This document shows, one piece after another, positions 8,451-18,187 of a DNA stretch of 45,195 nucleotides. A model generated the notes under the pieces. The model saw nothing but the letters and a program-made list of their open reading frames with translations. It made no database searches and was not told the origin of the DNA. A program made the translations under genes and the position numbers. The stretch comes from Roseivirga sp. UBA6061 (GTDB lineage: Bacteria > Bacteroidota > Bacteroidia > Cytophagales > Cyclobacteriaceae): the NCBI GenBank assembly GCA_002427745.1, contig DIYF01000116.1, positions 82,648 through 127,842 of the forward strand, given 5' to 3'. Numbering within the stretch: position 1 is the stretch's first letter; each line of letters starts with the position of its first letter.

Positions 8451-9001
8451 AAATCCATGTTCTTGGTGCATCAGGGTCCGGTACCACTACGCTGGGCAGT
8501 GAACTGGGCAAATCTGGCTGGCACCACCTGGATGCGGATGATTATTACTGGGTAAAAACCGATCCGCCCTTTCAGCAAAAGGTTGCCCTGGATGTACGGA
8601 ATCAAAACATAAGCCGGGATTTCGAAGCGCAGGATGATGTGGTGATTAGTGGCTCTATGTTTAGCTGGGGCAACCATTGGAAAAAAGCTTTTGACCTGGT
8701 AGTGTTTATCCGGATTGATCCCGGGCTCAGGATGGATCGGCTCAGAGCCAGAGAAGAAGCCCGGTATGGACGTATCATTTATGAGGACAAGGAGCGAAAC
8801 AAAGCTTTCAAGGCCTTCATAAACTGGGCTGAACAATATGATTACCCCGGCTTTACCGGAAGAAGCCTCAGACTGCATGAAGAATGGATCAGTGAGCTGA
8901 GCTGCCCTATTCTGAGACTTGACGGAGCCGCCCGGTTGGAACATAATGTAAAACGGGTACTGGACCAGGTCCATAGTCTGCAGACATCACCTGGAAATTA
9001 A
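8447..9001 (+). CDS. P-loop nucleoside/nucleotide kinase-like ATPase
   Basis: The 184-residue protein opens with a Walker A loop, GASGSGTTT, directly after the first strand (MKIHVL). HHLDADDYYW follows, then a LID-like segment RLRAREEARYGRIIYEDKE rich in Arg. This is the layout of small adenylate/shikimate kinase-type enzymes and of proteins annotated as topology-modulation or AAA_18 ATPases. The threonine-rich end of the loop (GTTT rather than GKST) is atypical: the usual P-loop Lys is replaced by Thr, so nucleotide binding may be altered. Its start overlaps the upstream stop by four bases. Confidence 0.75.
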   Translation: MKIHVLGASGSGTTTLGSELGKSGWHHLDADDYYWVKTDPPFQQKVALDVRNQNISRDFEAQDDVVISGSMFSWGNHWKKAFDLVVFIRIDPGLRMDRLRAREEARYGRIIYEDKERNKAFKAFINWAEQYDYPGFTGRSLRLHEEWISELSCPILRLDGAARLEHNVKRVLDQVHSLQTSPGN

Positions 9002-9006
9002 GCTGA

Positions 9007-9020
9007 GAGATTCCCGGCCT
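9007..9020 (+). repeat. Fragment of the REP-like sequence found at 29648-30170
   Basis: GAGATTCCCGGCCT here is identical to 14 bases at the start of the first tandem unit near 29653. It lies in the 73-base gap between the kinase-like gene and the DUF1572 gene. It is short, so it may be a decayed copy of a dispersed palindromic repeat or a chance match. Confidence 0.3.
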
Positions 9021-9074
9021 ACCGAAAAGTTCAAGGCACTAATTCACTAACTTAAGCTCAGCTTGTAAACGAGA

Positions 9075-9653
9075 ATGAACATGCAGGAAAACTATCTGGA
9101 AAGTATCCGAAAGCAATTTGAGTACTACAAAATGCTGGCTGAGAAAACCTTTGATCAACTGAATGATGACGAGCTTTTCTGGCAGTACAATGCAGAAAGT
9201 AACTCCATTGCTGTTATGGTCAATCATATTTCCGGAAACATGCTTTCGCGCTGGACCGATTTCCTGACCTCTGACGGTGAAAAAGAATGGCGCAATCGGG
9301 ATGCGGAGTTTGAAGACCTGATCAGAACCAGGAAAGAGCTCGTTGAAAAATGGGATGAGGGCTGGACCTGTCTTTTTGAAGCGCTGGACTCAGTAAATGC
9401 TGATAATTTTGATCAGCTGGTCTATATCCGTAATATGGGTCATACCATTGTGGAAGCAATCAACCGGCAGTTTGCTCACTACTCCTATCACATAGGACAG
9501 ATCGTATATCTAGGACGCATGATCAAAGGAGCTAACTGGCAAAGTCTCTCCATTCCCAAAGGTGATTCAGCAGCTTACAATGCTGATAAGTTTGCTAAAC
9601 CAAAACGCAAAGAGCATTTCACCAAGGAATATTTAAAGGGGGATGAGGAGTAA
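9075..9653 (+). CDS. DUF1572 protein of the DinB/YfiT-like superfamily
   Basis: The 192-residue protein has the four-helix DinB-like layout with conserved histidines that usually bind a metal: NHISGNM in the second helix and a late HYSYHIGQIVYLGRMIKG. Wording and length match the DUF1572 subfamily. Some DinB-superfamily members are thiol-dependent transferases or hydrolases (bacillithiol or mycothiol linked); this subfamily has no established reaction that I know of. In-frame ATGs lie at 9075 and 9081 and either could be used. The gene stands alone before a 559-base spacer that leads to the accessory cassette. Confidence 0.8.
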   Translation: MNMQENYLESIRKQFEYYKMLAEKTFDQLNDDELFWQYNAESNSIAVMVNHISGNMLSRWTDFLTSDGEKEWRNRDAEFEDLIRTRKELVEKWDEGWTCLFEALDSVNADNFDQLVYIRNMGHTIVEAINRQFAHYSYHIGQIVYLGRMIKGANWQSLSIPKGDSAAYNADKFAKPKRKEHFTKEYLKGDEE

Positions 9654-10212
9654 TCTCATTAGCTACTTATACAAACCAAACTAACTCCCCCACTAAACTA
9701 TCACCCACAACTTGATTAGGAGCTTGCTAGTTAAGACATACTAGCTTGAAGTGAATATTCCTAATCCATATAATACTATATTCAATTGGCTTAATTAGCT
9801 GATAAGAGTGACTCATAAATTAGATTTTCTTCTCATAAGAGTTCAACTCATTGCCCCACAGATGTACAGCTATAACACAGCCACGTGACGTTCTTTACTA
9901 AAAAACATATAGGAGGTTTAACAAAAACAACCATAACTCCACTATGATTCACCTAGGCAAATCATAGTGAATTACAATCGGACTAAGCCTGGTTTCGAGA
10001 CAATCATCTTGACTCTTAATCTATGCCTCAGTCAAAGCTGATTCTTACCTCTAGAGGATTATTTACTCATGTAAGATACAAATGCTCAAATAAGTTATCC
10101 ATAGCTCACACCTATTATATAATTAATTATATATTGTACAATATTTTATAACGGTCATTTTTTCTATTTATATTCATTTTGAGTATTATATATTTATTTT
10201 ATCAATTATAAA
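9654..10212. other. AT-rich intergenic spacer before the accessory cassette
   Basis: I see no convincing ORF in these 559 bases. The right half (from about 10100) is strongly AT-rich. The region holds a perfect 10-bp inverted repeat at 9940-9969 and a weaker one (GCTAGT...ACTAGC) near 9730. A weak -7-like element, TCATTTTG at 10174-10181, could serve the vWA gene. No transposase, integrase or RNA gene is visible. Confidence 0.6.
9940..9969. repeat. Perfect 10-bp inverted repeat with a palindromic loop
   Basis: CACTATGATT at 9940-9949 is the exact reverse complement of AATCATAGTG at 9960-9969. The 10-base loop contains the palindrome CCTAGG. There is no T-run after it, so it is not an intrinsic terminator. 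Possible roles are a regulator-binding site or an mRNA/sRNA hairpin about 240 bases upstream of the vWA gene. Confidence 0.45.
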
Positions 10213-13200
10213 ATGATAAAATATATCTTTATATCATTTTTGAAAATGAAAAAAACTTTATGTTACATATTTCTTATTACATGCTCGTTGATACTTCATG
10301 GACAAGAAGTAGTTCCCCCAGTAAAACAAGGCGGAGGTACTGGCTCCATGACTATTACGCCTGACCCTAATGACACAACCAAGAAGAGGATCAATGCTGG
10401 TAGTACGACACCTGTCAGGACTGGCTCCGATACCATTAAAATAATCGGCAATAATCGCAACAAAGCTATTTCCATCATTATCGACCACTCAGGAAGTATG
10501 GATGGCGACCCCATCAGGGCGGCTAAGAATTCATCAGCCATCATCATCGACCTGATTAAAATCTGGGGACGTACGGACTTATTTCCAGACCAAATAGGTA
10601 ACATTCAATTCCAATACATCCAGTTCGGTGGACAGGGGCAGCAGAATGTACTGCATCCACTGGGTAGGATCAAGGACATAGACAAACTCAGAAATGACAT
10701 CGTCAGCGCCTCTACCCGGTACAGCAATACTGATTTCACCATGGGGATTGACCCTGTAGTACAGTCCGTACATGATTCGCTGGACCATAAAACGATTTTT
10801 TTAACCGATGGGCAGGACCAGAGTGCCGGACCGAATCCGACACCTGGCTACTACGATGCTTTGGATGAAATAAAATACATTGTATACGGTCAAAAGTTCT
10901 CTGTCGGCCAAAAAGGCTGGCTTTCAATAGTCAATAACAGCGAAGAATATCTAGTGAACGATGAATATGAGGTTTTCGCTGTATTTGTGAAGACCCTGTT
11001 CGGCTTTGTTGATAACATTAACAACTACCTGGTACGCCAGGGTGACAAGCGGATTGCTCCTAATGAGCCATATCCACTGACAAAGCATTCCAATATGCGA
11101 AGCCACCTGGCCATACTCTCAATCCCAAGGGCTGCGGCCGGTTTGAAGGTATTGAATATCACTGACCAGAATGGAAGGGCATTAGACAGTAAGGATTATA
11201 CGGTTTATCAAGCTGCCACCTTCTTTAATGTGGTACTCAATGGCAATGTGCCCGCAGGTAATTATCAGGTCAATTTTGACCCTAATACCATCAGTCGCTC
11301 ACACAACATCCACTATATCAACTTTGAGCGCATTAATATGACGTTGAAGCCATTTACCACACCCGACCTTGCAGGTGGTTGCTTTCTGGAGAACTCGTCT
11401 GTCAACTTTGATTTTAAGTATTGGGATTTGGACCAGGATATTGAAGTGGCCTATCCGGACTTTCTTTCTCACAGTGCTTATCGGTATAAGATGTTCAACA
11501 ACAATGTGGACGTCACCGGAAAAGGAAAAAAAGGCCTGCTCTTTTCACAATCCTTTGGTTTTGGCAGTGCGGGAAATTACGAAGTAAGGAGTGCATGGAG
11601 CTATAATGAGGATAAACTTAAAAATGGAGATCCGCCACTGGCCGTCACAGCGACTGTCTGTGTTACCCAGAACGGAAGTCTGGTACACCTGGACTACGAT
11701 ACTGCCTACACATGGGAAGGCCGGGAAATCGCTTTTAAAGCTACAGTACTCGATCAAAATCCTACCATTACCAATCGTAACAGAAAGCTCGTTTTGGACC
11801 TAGGAGGAGGAAACAGCATAGACTTGCTACAGGCCCCCTCAAATAATAGGTCGTATAACGGCACCTTGAATTATGTAGAAAGGGGCCGTGATTACACGCT
11901 CTCACTTAAAAACGTCAACCGGAATTTTAATTTTGCCCTTGACAGTACCTCTGTTACCACATTTTATGGCAGAGAGCGGGACTTGACGATCACTTACAGG
12001 GGAAAGGATTTTTCGAGCCTGAAAAGAAATTATAATCCCGACAGTTTCTGGGACAAATTGCGCTATGCATTTAGCCCATCTGCCCATGATCTTCCTGACT
12101 CTGCCTACACTTACAGTGGAAAGAACCTGGCAGTACCCTATGAATTACCCTATTATTCACCCACTCAAGATGATGTCAACTTCGAGATCAGCATTAACAA
12201 GGTATTTCCTGATGAAAATATCAATATCGACTTTTTGATTGACTCACAGTCAAAGAGTTATGCCATGTCGAAGGTGGGCAAAATCACTTTTCCTTTCTGG
12301 CCTTTCGAAGGAATGGGCTGGCCACAAACTTCTCATAATATGTCCGATGCAGTCACTTTTAATTTCCCACAGCAGAAAGGTGTTTCCGGAAATAATATTG
12401 CATCTAACGTGTTAGTGATCACCAAGCGTACAGGAACGATGAACATTGAAGAGCCTCTTTACCCAGAGCCTAAATTCACTGCTCAGGGAGCGCTGGAGTT
12501 CCAAAGGTCTGATGGAGCCACACAGCGGATTGCAGTACCTGATAATACTACAATCATCTCCATAAAGACTAATTCATTTGACCGTATGGCCACCATTTGG
12601 CGCTGGTGGGCCAACCGGGTACTGGCAATGACCATCCTAGGATTGATAGCCATGACCTATTTGCTGCCTTTGTGGGCGGCCATTCGAAAATCAAGGCAAA
12701 AAGTGCGGACCTGGAGAAGGCTCTTACACAATGAGCACCTTAAGCCTCAGGACCTTTGGAACAGCCCGGAAACCAATCAAAAGTGTAATCCGGAGCTGAT
12801 GCTCCCTAAAGAGATTAAATCTTCGTTCATTGATGAAAATGGATTGGAATCCAGGAAGATTTTTGATAGTTGGGTCAAAGAAACCATTACGCTCGACAAT
12901 CAGGACCCCAAAAAGGCTAATAAGCTGATCAAAAAGAGAATTGGTTACCAGCCTGTGTTGAGCAAGTCCTCTAACACCGGTATGATCTTCTCTTATGTCA
13001 TTTTCCCTGTGTTCTTCCTGGCCAAACTTGTCGACTTCTGGAGGGCTGCATTTGAAGTGGACAAAAACACCATTAAAAACTCTAAACTTATTAATTACGC
13101 TCGTAAGGTAGAAGACTTAGGGGTTCCCAACGTGCCCAGTTCATTTAGCTTTAAAGGCCATGGTATGATCAACATTACTTTTAGCGATCAGGGAGATGGC

Positions 13201-13467
13201 GATGTCAGGCTACGCGATATCAAAGCACAAGGCAAAATTGCAGAGCTTATCATTCATGCAGATTATGTAGTGGTACATGCCAAGAACTATGCTCTTAATA
13301 TTCAATGGCCAAATGGAGAGGATACCCATGCGAGTTATAACGACAGGGCTTCTTCACCTAAAGGCATTACTGAATTTGACTTTGAAGTAGAAGACAAACT
13401 TTTTATAAGAGTAACTGACATTGACTATGAGGAAAAAGCCTGTGTAGTCGCAACTAACCGTTTGTAA
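10213..13467 (+). CDS. Exported membrane-anchored vWA-domain protein (canonical MIDAS)
   Basis: The 1084-residue protein begins with a signal peptide. A second in-frame ATG at 10246 gives MKKTLCYIFLITCSLILHGQ, a typical Bacteroidota signal, and may be the true start. A von Willebrand A domain (about residues 84-280) has a complete metal-binding site: D91-H-S93-G-S95, TDFTMG, and the TDG of FLTDGQDQS. About 500 residues of apparently beta-rich extracytoplasmic sequence follow. Then come a transmembrane helix (about 803-823), a charged linker of about 100 residues, a second hydrophobic segment (about 923-945) and a C-terminal domain of about 140 residues. The tubulin-like gene follows after 30 bases. 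It probably anchors or signals to that GTPase across the inner membrane; this is inference. Confidence 0.85.
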   Translation: MIKYIFISFLKMKKTLCYIFLITCSLILHGQEVVPPVKQGGGTGSMTITPDPNDTTKKRINAGSTTPVRTGSDTIKIIGNNRNKAISIIIDHSGSMDGDPIRAAKNSSAIIIDLIKIWGRTDLFPDQIGNIQFQYIQFGGQGQQNVLHPLGRIKDIDKLRNDIVSASTRYSNTDFTMGIDPVVQSVHDSLDHKTIFLTDGQDQSAGPNPTPGYYDALDEIKYIVYGQKFSVGQKGWLSIVNNSEEYLVNDEYEVFAVFVKTLFGFVDNINNYLVRQGDKRIAPNEPYPLTKHSNMRSHLAILSIPRAAAGLKVLNITDQNGRALDSKDYTVYQAATFFNVVLNGNVPAGNYQVNFDPNTISRSHNIHYINFERINMTLKPFTTPDLAGGCFLENSSVNFDFKYWDLDQDIEVAYPDFLSHSAYRYKMFNNNVDVTGKGKKGLLFSQSFGFGSAGNYEVRSAWSYNEDKLKNGDPPLAVTATVCVTQNGSLVHLDYDTAYTWEGREIAFKATVLDQNPTITNRNRKLVLDLGGGNSIDLLQAPSNNRSYNGTLNYVERGRDYTLSLKNVNRNFNFALDSTSVTTFYGRERDLTITYRGKDFSSLKRNYNPDSFWDKLRYAFSPSAHDLPDSAYTYSGKNLAVPYELPYYSPTQDDVNFEISINKVFPDENINIDFLIDSQSKSYAMSKVGKITFPFWPFEGMGWPQTSHNMSDAVTFNFPQQKGVSGNNIASNVLVITKRTGTMNIEEPLYPEPKFTAQGALEFQRSDGATQRIAVPDNTTIISIKTNSFDRMATIWRWWANRVLAMTILGLIAMTYLLPLWAAIRKSRQKVRTWRRLLHNEHLKPQDLWNSPETNQKCNPELMLPKEIKSSFIDENGLESRKIFDSWVKETITLDNQDPKKANKLIKKRIGYQPVLSKSSNTGMIFSYVIFPVFFLAKLVDFWRAAFEVDKNTIKNSKLINYARKVEDLGVPNVPSSFSFKGHGMINITFSDQGDGDVRLRDIKAQGKIAELIIHADYVVVHAKNYALNIQWPNGEDTHASYNDRASSPKGITEFDFEVEDKLFIRVTDIDYEEKACVVATNRL

Positions 13468-13497
13468 GAACCGAATTGAGAATTTAAACCCAATTAT

Positions 13498-16400
13498 ATG
13501 CCATCTATTATTCCAACTATTAATGTAGGCCTGGGAGGCACCGGCTTCTATGCCATTAGCGAGGTCAAAAGAACTATTGCAAAAAAGTATTTTGATGGTG
13601 ACCCCAACTTTCCATTAACAGCCTATTGGGCAATTGACACAGAGTTCCTTACGGCAGACAAGATGGACAAGTCACACAACAAGGAAGAGCTCAACTTTGT
13701 AAGAACTTTTGATGCTTCGAATATCAGAGAGGTAGAAAGGATGGAGACCCGGGTGACACCAGAAGCCATTAAGAGCACACTGGCCAATCCCAACGCCACC
13801 AATTATGGCGATTTCATTCCTCCCAATGCTGCCGAACACATTGAAGTAGGTGGGGATGGTGCCAGTGGCATTGGATTGATTGGTAAAATTGCTTTTGCTG
13901 ATAATTTCTCAAGAATTTGTGGTGCCTTCGAAGGCATTGTCGCAGATCTTATGGGCCACGATGCAATGAATCGCCTCAAGGCAAAATCTCAATACGCTCA
14001 ATACAGCAGAGAAGATCGTTTGAATGTCTTCATTTATTGCTCATTCGGTGGCGGTACTGGAAAGGGCATGGCCCTGATCTTTGCAGCCATGGCGAAAGAG
14101 ATTCTCAGCAAGCAGTTCAGCAACCAACGAGATCGTTATAATATTTCGATCATTAACTATTTGCCTGAGTGCTTCAGGGCTCGGGGAAGGTCACTAGCTA
14201 AAGATCCTTCTACTTTCAATTACATTCTCAAAAACCAATATGCTACTTATAAGGAAATCGAATGGTGTCTGGAAAAAGGCTATGCCAATGAGAATTTCTT
14301 TAAAGACTATTTTAGAAAAGGAGGAAGCAGCCCGAAGACTGAAAATTTCATTAATTCCATCTATAACATTTCCCCTCGGCTGGAAAAACGAGGTATCGAA
14401 ATCAGCTCTTATCAAAGTCTGAATCAAATCGTGGCCAATGTTTTCTCTTTTCTCATCATGAATGAAGAGTCGAAGGAAATTCTGGCTTCTAACTCCAATG
14501 ACACCTCCAAAAAGGATGCAGCCGTGCCTGAAAAAGAAACAGGCCTGGTTCGTAACCTCAAGTATTGTCGCATTGGCCGATACAGCCTCGTCATGCCCGA
14601 GTTTGCACTCTTTGAATACACCAAACTCTACTTTACACGAAAAATTCTCGATGACTTCTTAAACGGAGGCCTTGAGTCTGATTTGGCGAACCTCACCTAT
14701 CCGCAAATTGAGAATAAACCCACGGACTACGAGTTTCACCCCAATACTTATGCCACTACCAAGCAGGGGGACATTGAGCAGGAATTCAATAAGCACTTCC
14801 GATTGCCTATTGAGGGCAAGGAATCTGACCTGACCTTCCCTGGAGATGCTCGAAATTATCAGCCGCAGCAGGTGCTTTCATTCATGACAGATGTCATCAA
14901 TAGATTTGAGACACATGCCATTAGTTTTTTTGAGCAGAGCAAACGCCCCGAAAAAGTAACTGACAATGTCCTGGACAGTCAGTTAACGCTCCTCACCAAA
15001 GGTTTTGGCTTGAAATTCTCTTATGACTTCCTGAAGTATCTGGATCAAAAGCTAACCACTGGCGTTCAACGCATGCTCGACCTAACCAAGGAAACGGGTG
15101 ATTATAACGCTTCTTTCTTTCTGAAAGGCTTGGGTGATTCGAACCCTTATGCCACGGAGAAGAACCTGGACTTTTTTCATTTTAAAGTCGGTGCTAAAGT
15201 ACTTGTCAAGCTGAAAGAGGAGTTTGACAATCAACTGGCCGGGGTCAGAGAAGGTATTAACAGTACTTTACTTTCAGATGTGTCCTCTATCATTGAGCGG
15301 GTGACCAAGCCCAAGAAGAAATCATTGATATCAAAAATATTTGGTTCTGAAAACGATGAGCGCATTCCATTCCCTGAGGATGCCAAGCATATGATCAGTG
15401 AAAAAATAAGACGTTTCAATCAAAACCTGAAAAAGATCAGGCCTTTGTACAATGCTGCACAGTATGTAGAGTATGCCTTATTTATTCACCAGTACGTTCA
15501 AAAAAGATCTGAGACCATTAGTGCGCTGATCGACAACCTCGACAATTCTGCTAGTGACAGTAGAGATAGCGGCTTGATAGCAGAGATTGATCAAAAACTC
15601 GGGGGCATTTCTTCTATGAAAAGCGAGGCGAACGAAAACTACATGATTGGTGATCATGAGAATGAATTCAAGGGATTCTGTGAAGATATTTTGCCTGAAA
15701 AAGACATTTCAAGAGACCTGCATACCCGCTTCAATAATGAGGTGGTAGAACAGATGTTTGGCACCATGGGGCAAGACTTGGGTCGCAACCTCTATCCAAA
15801 AGTGACTGGCTTTTCAGAGGAACGGATCAGACCCATCCGTTATCATGAGGAAACCCGGGAGAAGAACTGGTCCATTGACAAGTACATGAAGTTCCTGAGT
15901 ATGCAAAAGGACGAGACACTCAAACAACAGGTAGAAGAAAACCTGAAGAAAATGATGGGTGCCTCGGACTTCCTTGGTGCTGTTGACAGTAACAAATTCA
16001 AAGATCCCGGAAGAGCGCTCACTTTCTTCCCCCAACAAAATTTCCTTGAAATCTCGGATAAGGACTACCTGGCTCAGAACATCAACAACTGGCAAACTTA
16101 TACTCACAACGCCAAACTGATTGAACAGGAAAATGAAGAAAGAGTGACGCTCACCAGAATTCAGGGATTGATTCCGCTGTTTGCCTTTACAGACCTACAA
16201 AATGCACAAAACCTTTATTTGAAGGAGTTGAACAGCGATTCGAGCGATGAGGCCAAAGAGAAATTTCTGGTAAAAGCTCATAGCTCCTCCTTCTTTATGA
16301 AGAGCATTACAGAGCCTTTTGGCAAAACCTTACAGTTGGACTCTTCAGAAATGACAGGCATCTGGAACATGGCTTTCCACCTGGGTATTACAGGGGTAGA

Positions 16401-17466
16401 CAAGCGAGGCTATATCAAGGTGCTCAAGGTGGCTTCAGACACCAAGCTGGTTCATTTTGAAAACCCAAACAAAATGAATGAACCGGAAAGTGTGAAGCGC
16501 TGGGTTAAGATTTCTGATTTTTCCCAGGATTACAACGACTATTACAGCCTGGTAGAATTGATGAAAACATTCTTGTTTGAAAGAATGAATGAGCTCGCTG
16601 ATGATGTGGATGATACAGGACAGATGATTCTCGAAAAGTATCTGACCAATCCATCCTATCCTATGCTGCCTAAGTCTTTGCACGATAACATTTTAAATAC
16701 TCCCAACCCAAGACTGAGAGAGCTACATAGCTTTGTTAATGATAAACAGCGCAAGCAAGCTTACCTGGATGTTTACCATAAAAACGCAGATGTTCTGCTC
16801 AAGAAAAGAGACTTTGCACTGAATGAGGGTGAGTTAAAAGAGATATTCAGTGAAGCTTCGAACCATGTAGGATTCTTCGAAGACAGAAAATCCGCCAGGC
16901 CTGCGCCTTCTTCTGCGGCAGAAGACAAGGAAGAAAAAGCCAGGAAAATAGAGTCGATTACGTTGGAGACCTTATGGGTTTTAGTTCAGGAAGGCGATAA
17001 GAATAACCCCATGTCAAGCCCTCAGCCCATATCTTATAGGGATGCCAGAGTGCGCTACAGTGACATCAACAAGCATGGTTTCAGCATAGATTTTTATGCA
17101 CCTAACCTTGACCTGGTAATCTCTAATAAAGAGTTCGAGGACAGAATTGGAGAGCTGGAAAGCCTCGACAAGGAAATGAAGAAGACTTATGCGGTGTATA
17201 GCAAAGAGCTGAATTCATACATTGAAAAGAAGGGTGAAGGTGATTATGGCCCGGCCGAAAATCCTACTGGCAGGTTGCCAATGCTTTCCGTAGAAGACAT
17301 CCTGAATGTTTTGGTTAACGACCAATCGATAGGGCTCTGCGAACAACCCAATGCAAAAGATGCCACATGGTTGAAATGGGAGGCCTTTCCATTTATCGTA
17401 GAGCAGCACAAGTTGAGATCAGCGCCAGGCCCAATCGATCCATTGAATCAGGTGCCTGATTTCTAA
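13498..17466 (+). CDS. Tubulin/FtsZ-superfamily GTPase with a very long C-terminal extension
   Basis: The N-terminal ~480 residues look like the Tubulin_2/FtsZ-like fold. The first nucleotide loop is VGLGGTGF (residues 10-17), and the tubulin signature loop is FGGGTGKG (183-190), matching the G-box GGGTGS/TG of FtsZ and tubulin with Lys in the variable place. The whole protein is 1322 residues, against about 350-400 for FtsZ. The extra ~850 residues are charged and helical-looking, with no membrane segment or domain I recognise. It has no signal peptide, so it should be cytosolic and able to polymerise. Gene-context studies linked a related FtsZ-like family to vWA proteins in predicted membrane-remodelling systems, which fits the upstream neighbour. 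The fold call is firm at motif level; the role is inferred. Confidence 0.85.
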   Translation: MPSIIPTINVGLGGTGFYAISEVKRTIAKKYFDGDPNFPLTAYWAIDTEFLTADKMDKSHNKEELNFVRTFDASNIREVERMETRVTPEAIKSTLANPNATNYGDFIPPNAAEHIEVGGDGASGIGLIGKIAFADNFSRICGAFEGIVADLMGHDAMNRLKAKSQYAQYSREDRLNVFIYCSFGGGTGKGMALIFAAMAKEILSKQFSNQRDRYNISIINYLPECFRARGRSLAKDPSTFNYILKNQYATYKEIEWCLEKGYANENFFKDYFRKGGSSPKTENFINSIYNISPRLEKRGIEISSYQSLNQIVANVFSFLIMNEESKEILASNSNDTSKKDAAVPEKETGLVRNLKYCRIGRYSLVMPEFALFEYTKLYFTRKILDDFLNGGLESDLANLTYPQIENKPTDYEFHPNTYATTKQGDIEQEFNKHFRLPIEGKESDLTFPGDARNYQPQQVLSFMTDVINRFETHAISFFEQSKRPEKVTDNVLDSQLTLLTKGFGLKFSYDFLKYLDQKLTTGVQRMLDLTKETGDYNASFFLKGLGDSNPYATEKNLDFFHFKVGAKVLVKLKEEFDNQLAGVREGINSTLLSDVSSIIERVTKPKKKSLISKIFGSENDERIPFPEDAKHMISEKIRRFNQNLKKIRPLYNAAQYVEYALFIHQYVQKRSETISALIDNLDNSASDSRDSGLIAEIDQKLGGISSMKSEANENYMIGDHENEFKGFCEDILPEKDISRDLHTRFNNEVVEQMFGTMGQDLGRNLYPKVTGFSEERIRPIRYHEETREKNWSIDKYMKFLSMQKDETLKQQVEENLKKMMGASDFLGAVDSNKFKDPGRALTFFPQQNFLEISDKDYLAQNINNWQTYTHNAKLIEQENEERVTLTRIQGLIPLFAFTDLQNAQNLYLKELNSDSSDEAKEKFLVKAHSSSFFMKSITEPFGKTLQLDSSEMTGIWNMAFHLGITGVDKRGYIKVLKVASDTKLVHFENPNKMNEPESVKRWVKISDFSQDYNDYYSLVELMKTFLFERMNELADDVDDTGQMILEKYLTNPSYPMLPKSLHDNILNTPNPRLRELHSFVNDKQRKQAYLDVYHKNADVLLKKRDFALNEGELKEIFSEASNHVGFFEDRKSARPAPSSAAEDKEEKARKIESITLETLWVLVQEGDKNNPMSSPQPISYRDARVRYSDINKHGFSIDFYAPNLDLVISNKEFEDRIGELESLDKEMKKTYAVYSKELNSYIEKKGEGDYGPAENPTGRLPMLSVEDILNVLVNDQSIGLCEQPNAKDATWLKWEAFPFIVEQHKLRSAPGPIDPLNQVPDF

Positions 17467-17478
17467 AAACGCTTACAG

Positions 17479-17510
17479 CTACAGGAGCCTAATATTTAAA
17501 TATCCTGTAG
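17479..17510. terminator. Hairpin between convergent genes, possible bidirectional terminator
   Basis: CTACAGGA at 17479-17486 pairs exactly with TCCTGTAG at 17503-17510. The hairpin sits in the 22-base gap between the tubulin-like gene and the protease gene and runs into the last codons of the latter. There is no clear T-run on either side, so termination is plausible but not proven. Confidence 0.4.
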
Positions 17511-18187
17511 TTGTATTTACCCGAATTGATATCCTTGACAGATGAGGCTGGGAGCTGTCCCAGCCTCCATTTTGAGGTCATTTCGCAGAGCACGTATTTT
17601 TTGCCGTTTATCCCTACATATTCCTGCGAAGCTCCCGGCTCAGCCTTGATTCCGATAAAGGCATGACTAGCACCGGCCAAAAACAGTAATTCATACCTGT
17701 GGCCTAATATGCACATGAGCAAAATGCTCTTGGTATCACAATCACCCCAACCTTCATCGAGGCTTAAAGCTGGTGCGAGAATACCACCTGTCTTGATGTT
17801 TTTGTAATCTGCTGGCGGTATTTGATAGGGTATGCTTTGTACAAAACGTATGATGGTATTGATAAAATAGGCATCCGACACATGAGGCAAAGCCTTGTCA
17901 AAAACATCGAACACAAACCTCAAAGACTCTTTGTTCTTATTGAAATGTGCCTCAACCAGATCAAAGTAATTGGCTTTGGGGTCGCTCTTAGGAGCTGCCA
18001 ACATATCATACCAATTGACCAGCGAGGCATCGAGGTAGGATTGATTGATGTTCAGGGTAAGGTTGACCTGTGCTCCATCAAAGTTCTCATATGAGAAATC
18101 TCGCTTAACTGTGGATTGAGCAAACACATGGTTACCCAAGGAGCAGGACAGTAAAACAAGAATTATAACTATATTTTTTTTCATCAT
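17489..18187 (-). CDS. Exported transglutaminase-like cysteine protease
   Basis: The 232-residue protein starts with a signal peptide (MMKKNIVIILVLLSCSL...VFAQ); the likely cut is after VFA. The C-terminal half has a papain/transglutaminase-type active site: Cys150 in GWGDCDTKS, His175 in GASHAFIGI and an acidic residue at Glu202 in VLCEMTSKW. Such enzymes act in the periplasm as proteases, peptidases or cross-linking enzymes; the substrate is unknown. Its ATG overlaps the upstream stop by four bases (ATGA), and it is the last gene of the five-gene minus-strand operon. It may cut or cross-link one of the exported partners encoded in the same operon; that is inference. Confidence 0.8.
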   Translation of the reverse strand: MMKKNIVIILVLLSCSLGNHVFAQSTVKRDFSYENFDGAQVNLTLNINQSYLDASLVNWYDMLAAPKSDPKANYFDLVEAHFNKNKESLRFVFDVFDKALPHVSDAYFINTIIRFVQSIPYQIPPADYKNIKTGGILAPALSLDEGWGDCDTKSILLMCILGHRYELLFLAGASHAFIGIKAEPGASQEYVGINGKKYVLCEMTSKWRLGQLPASSVKDINSGKYNYRIFKY

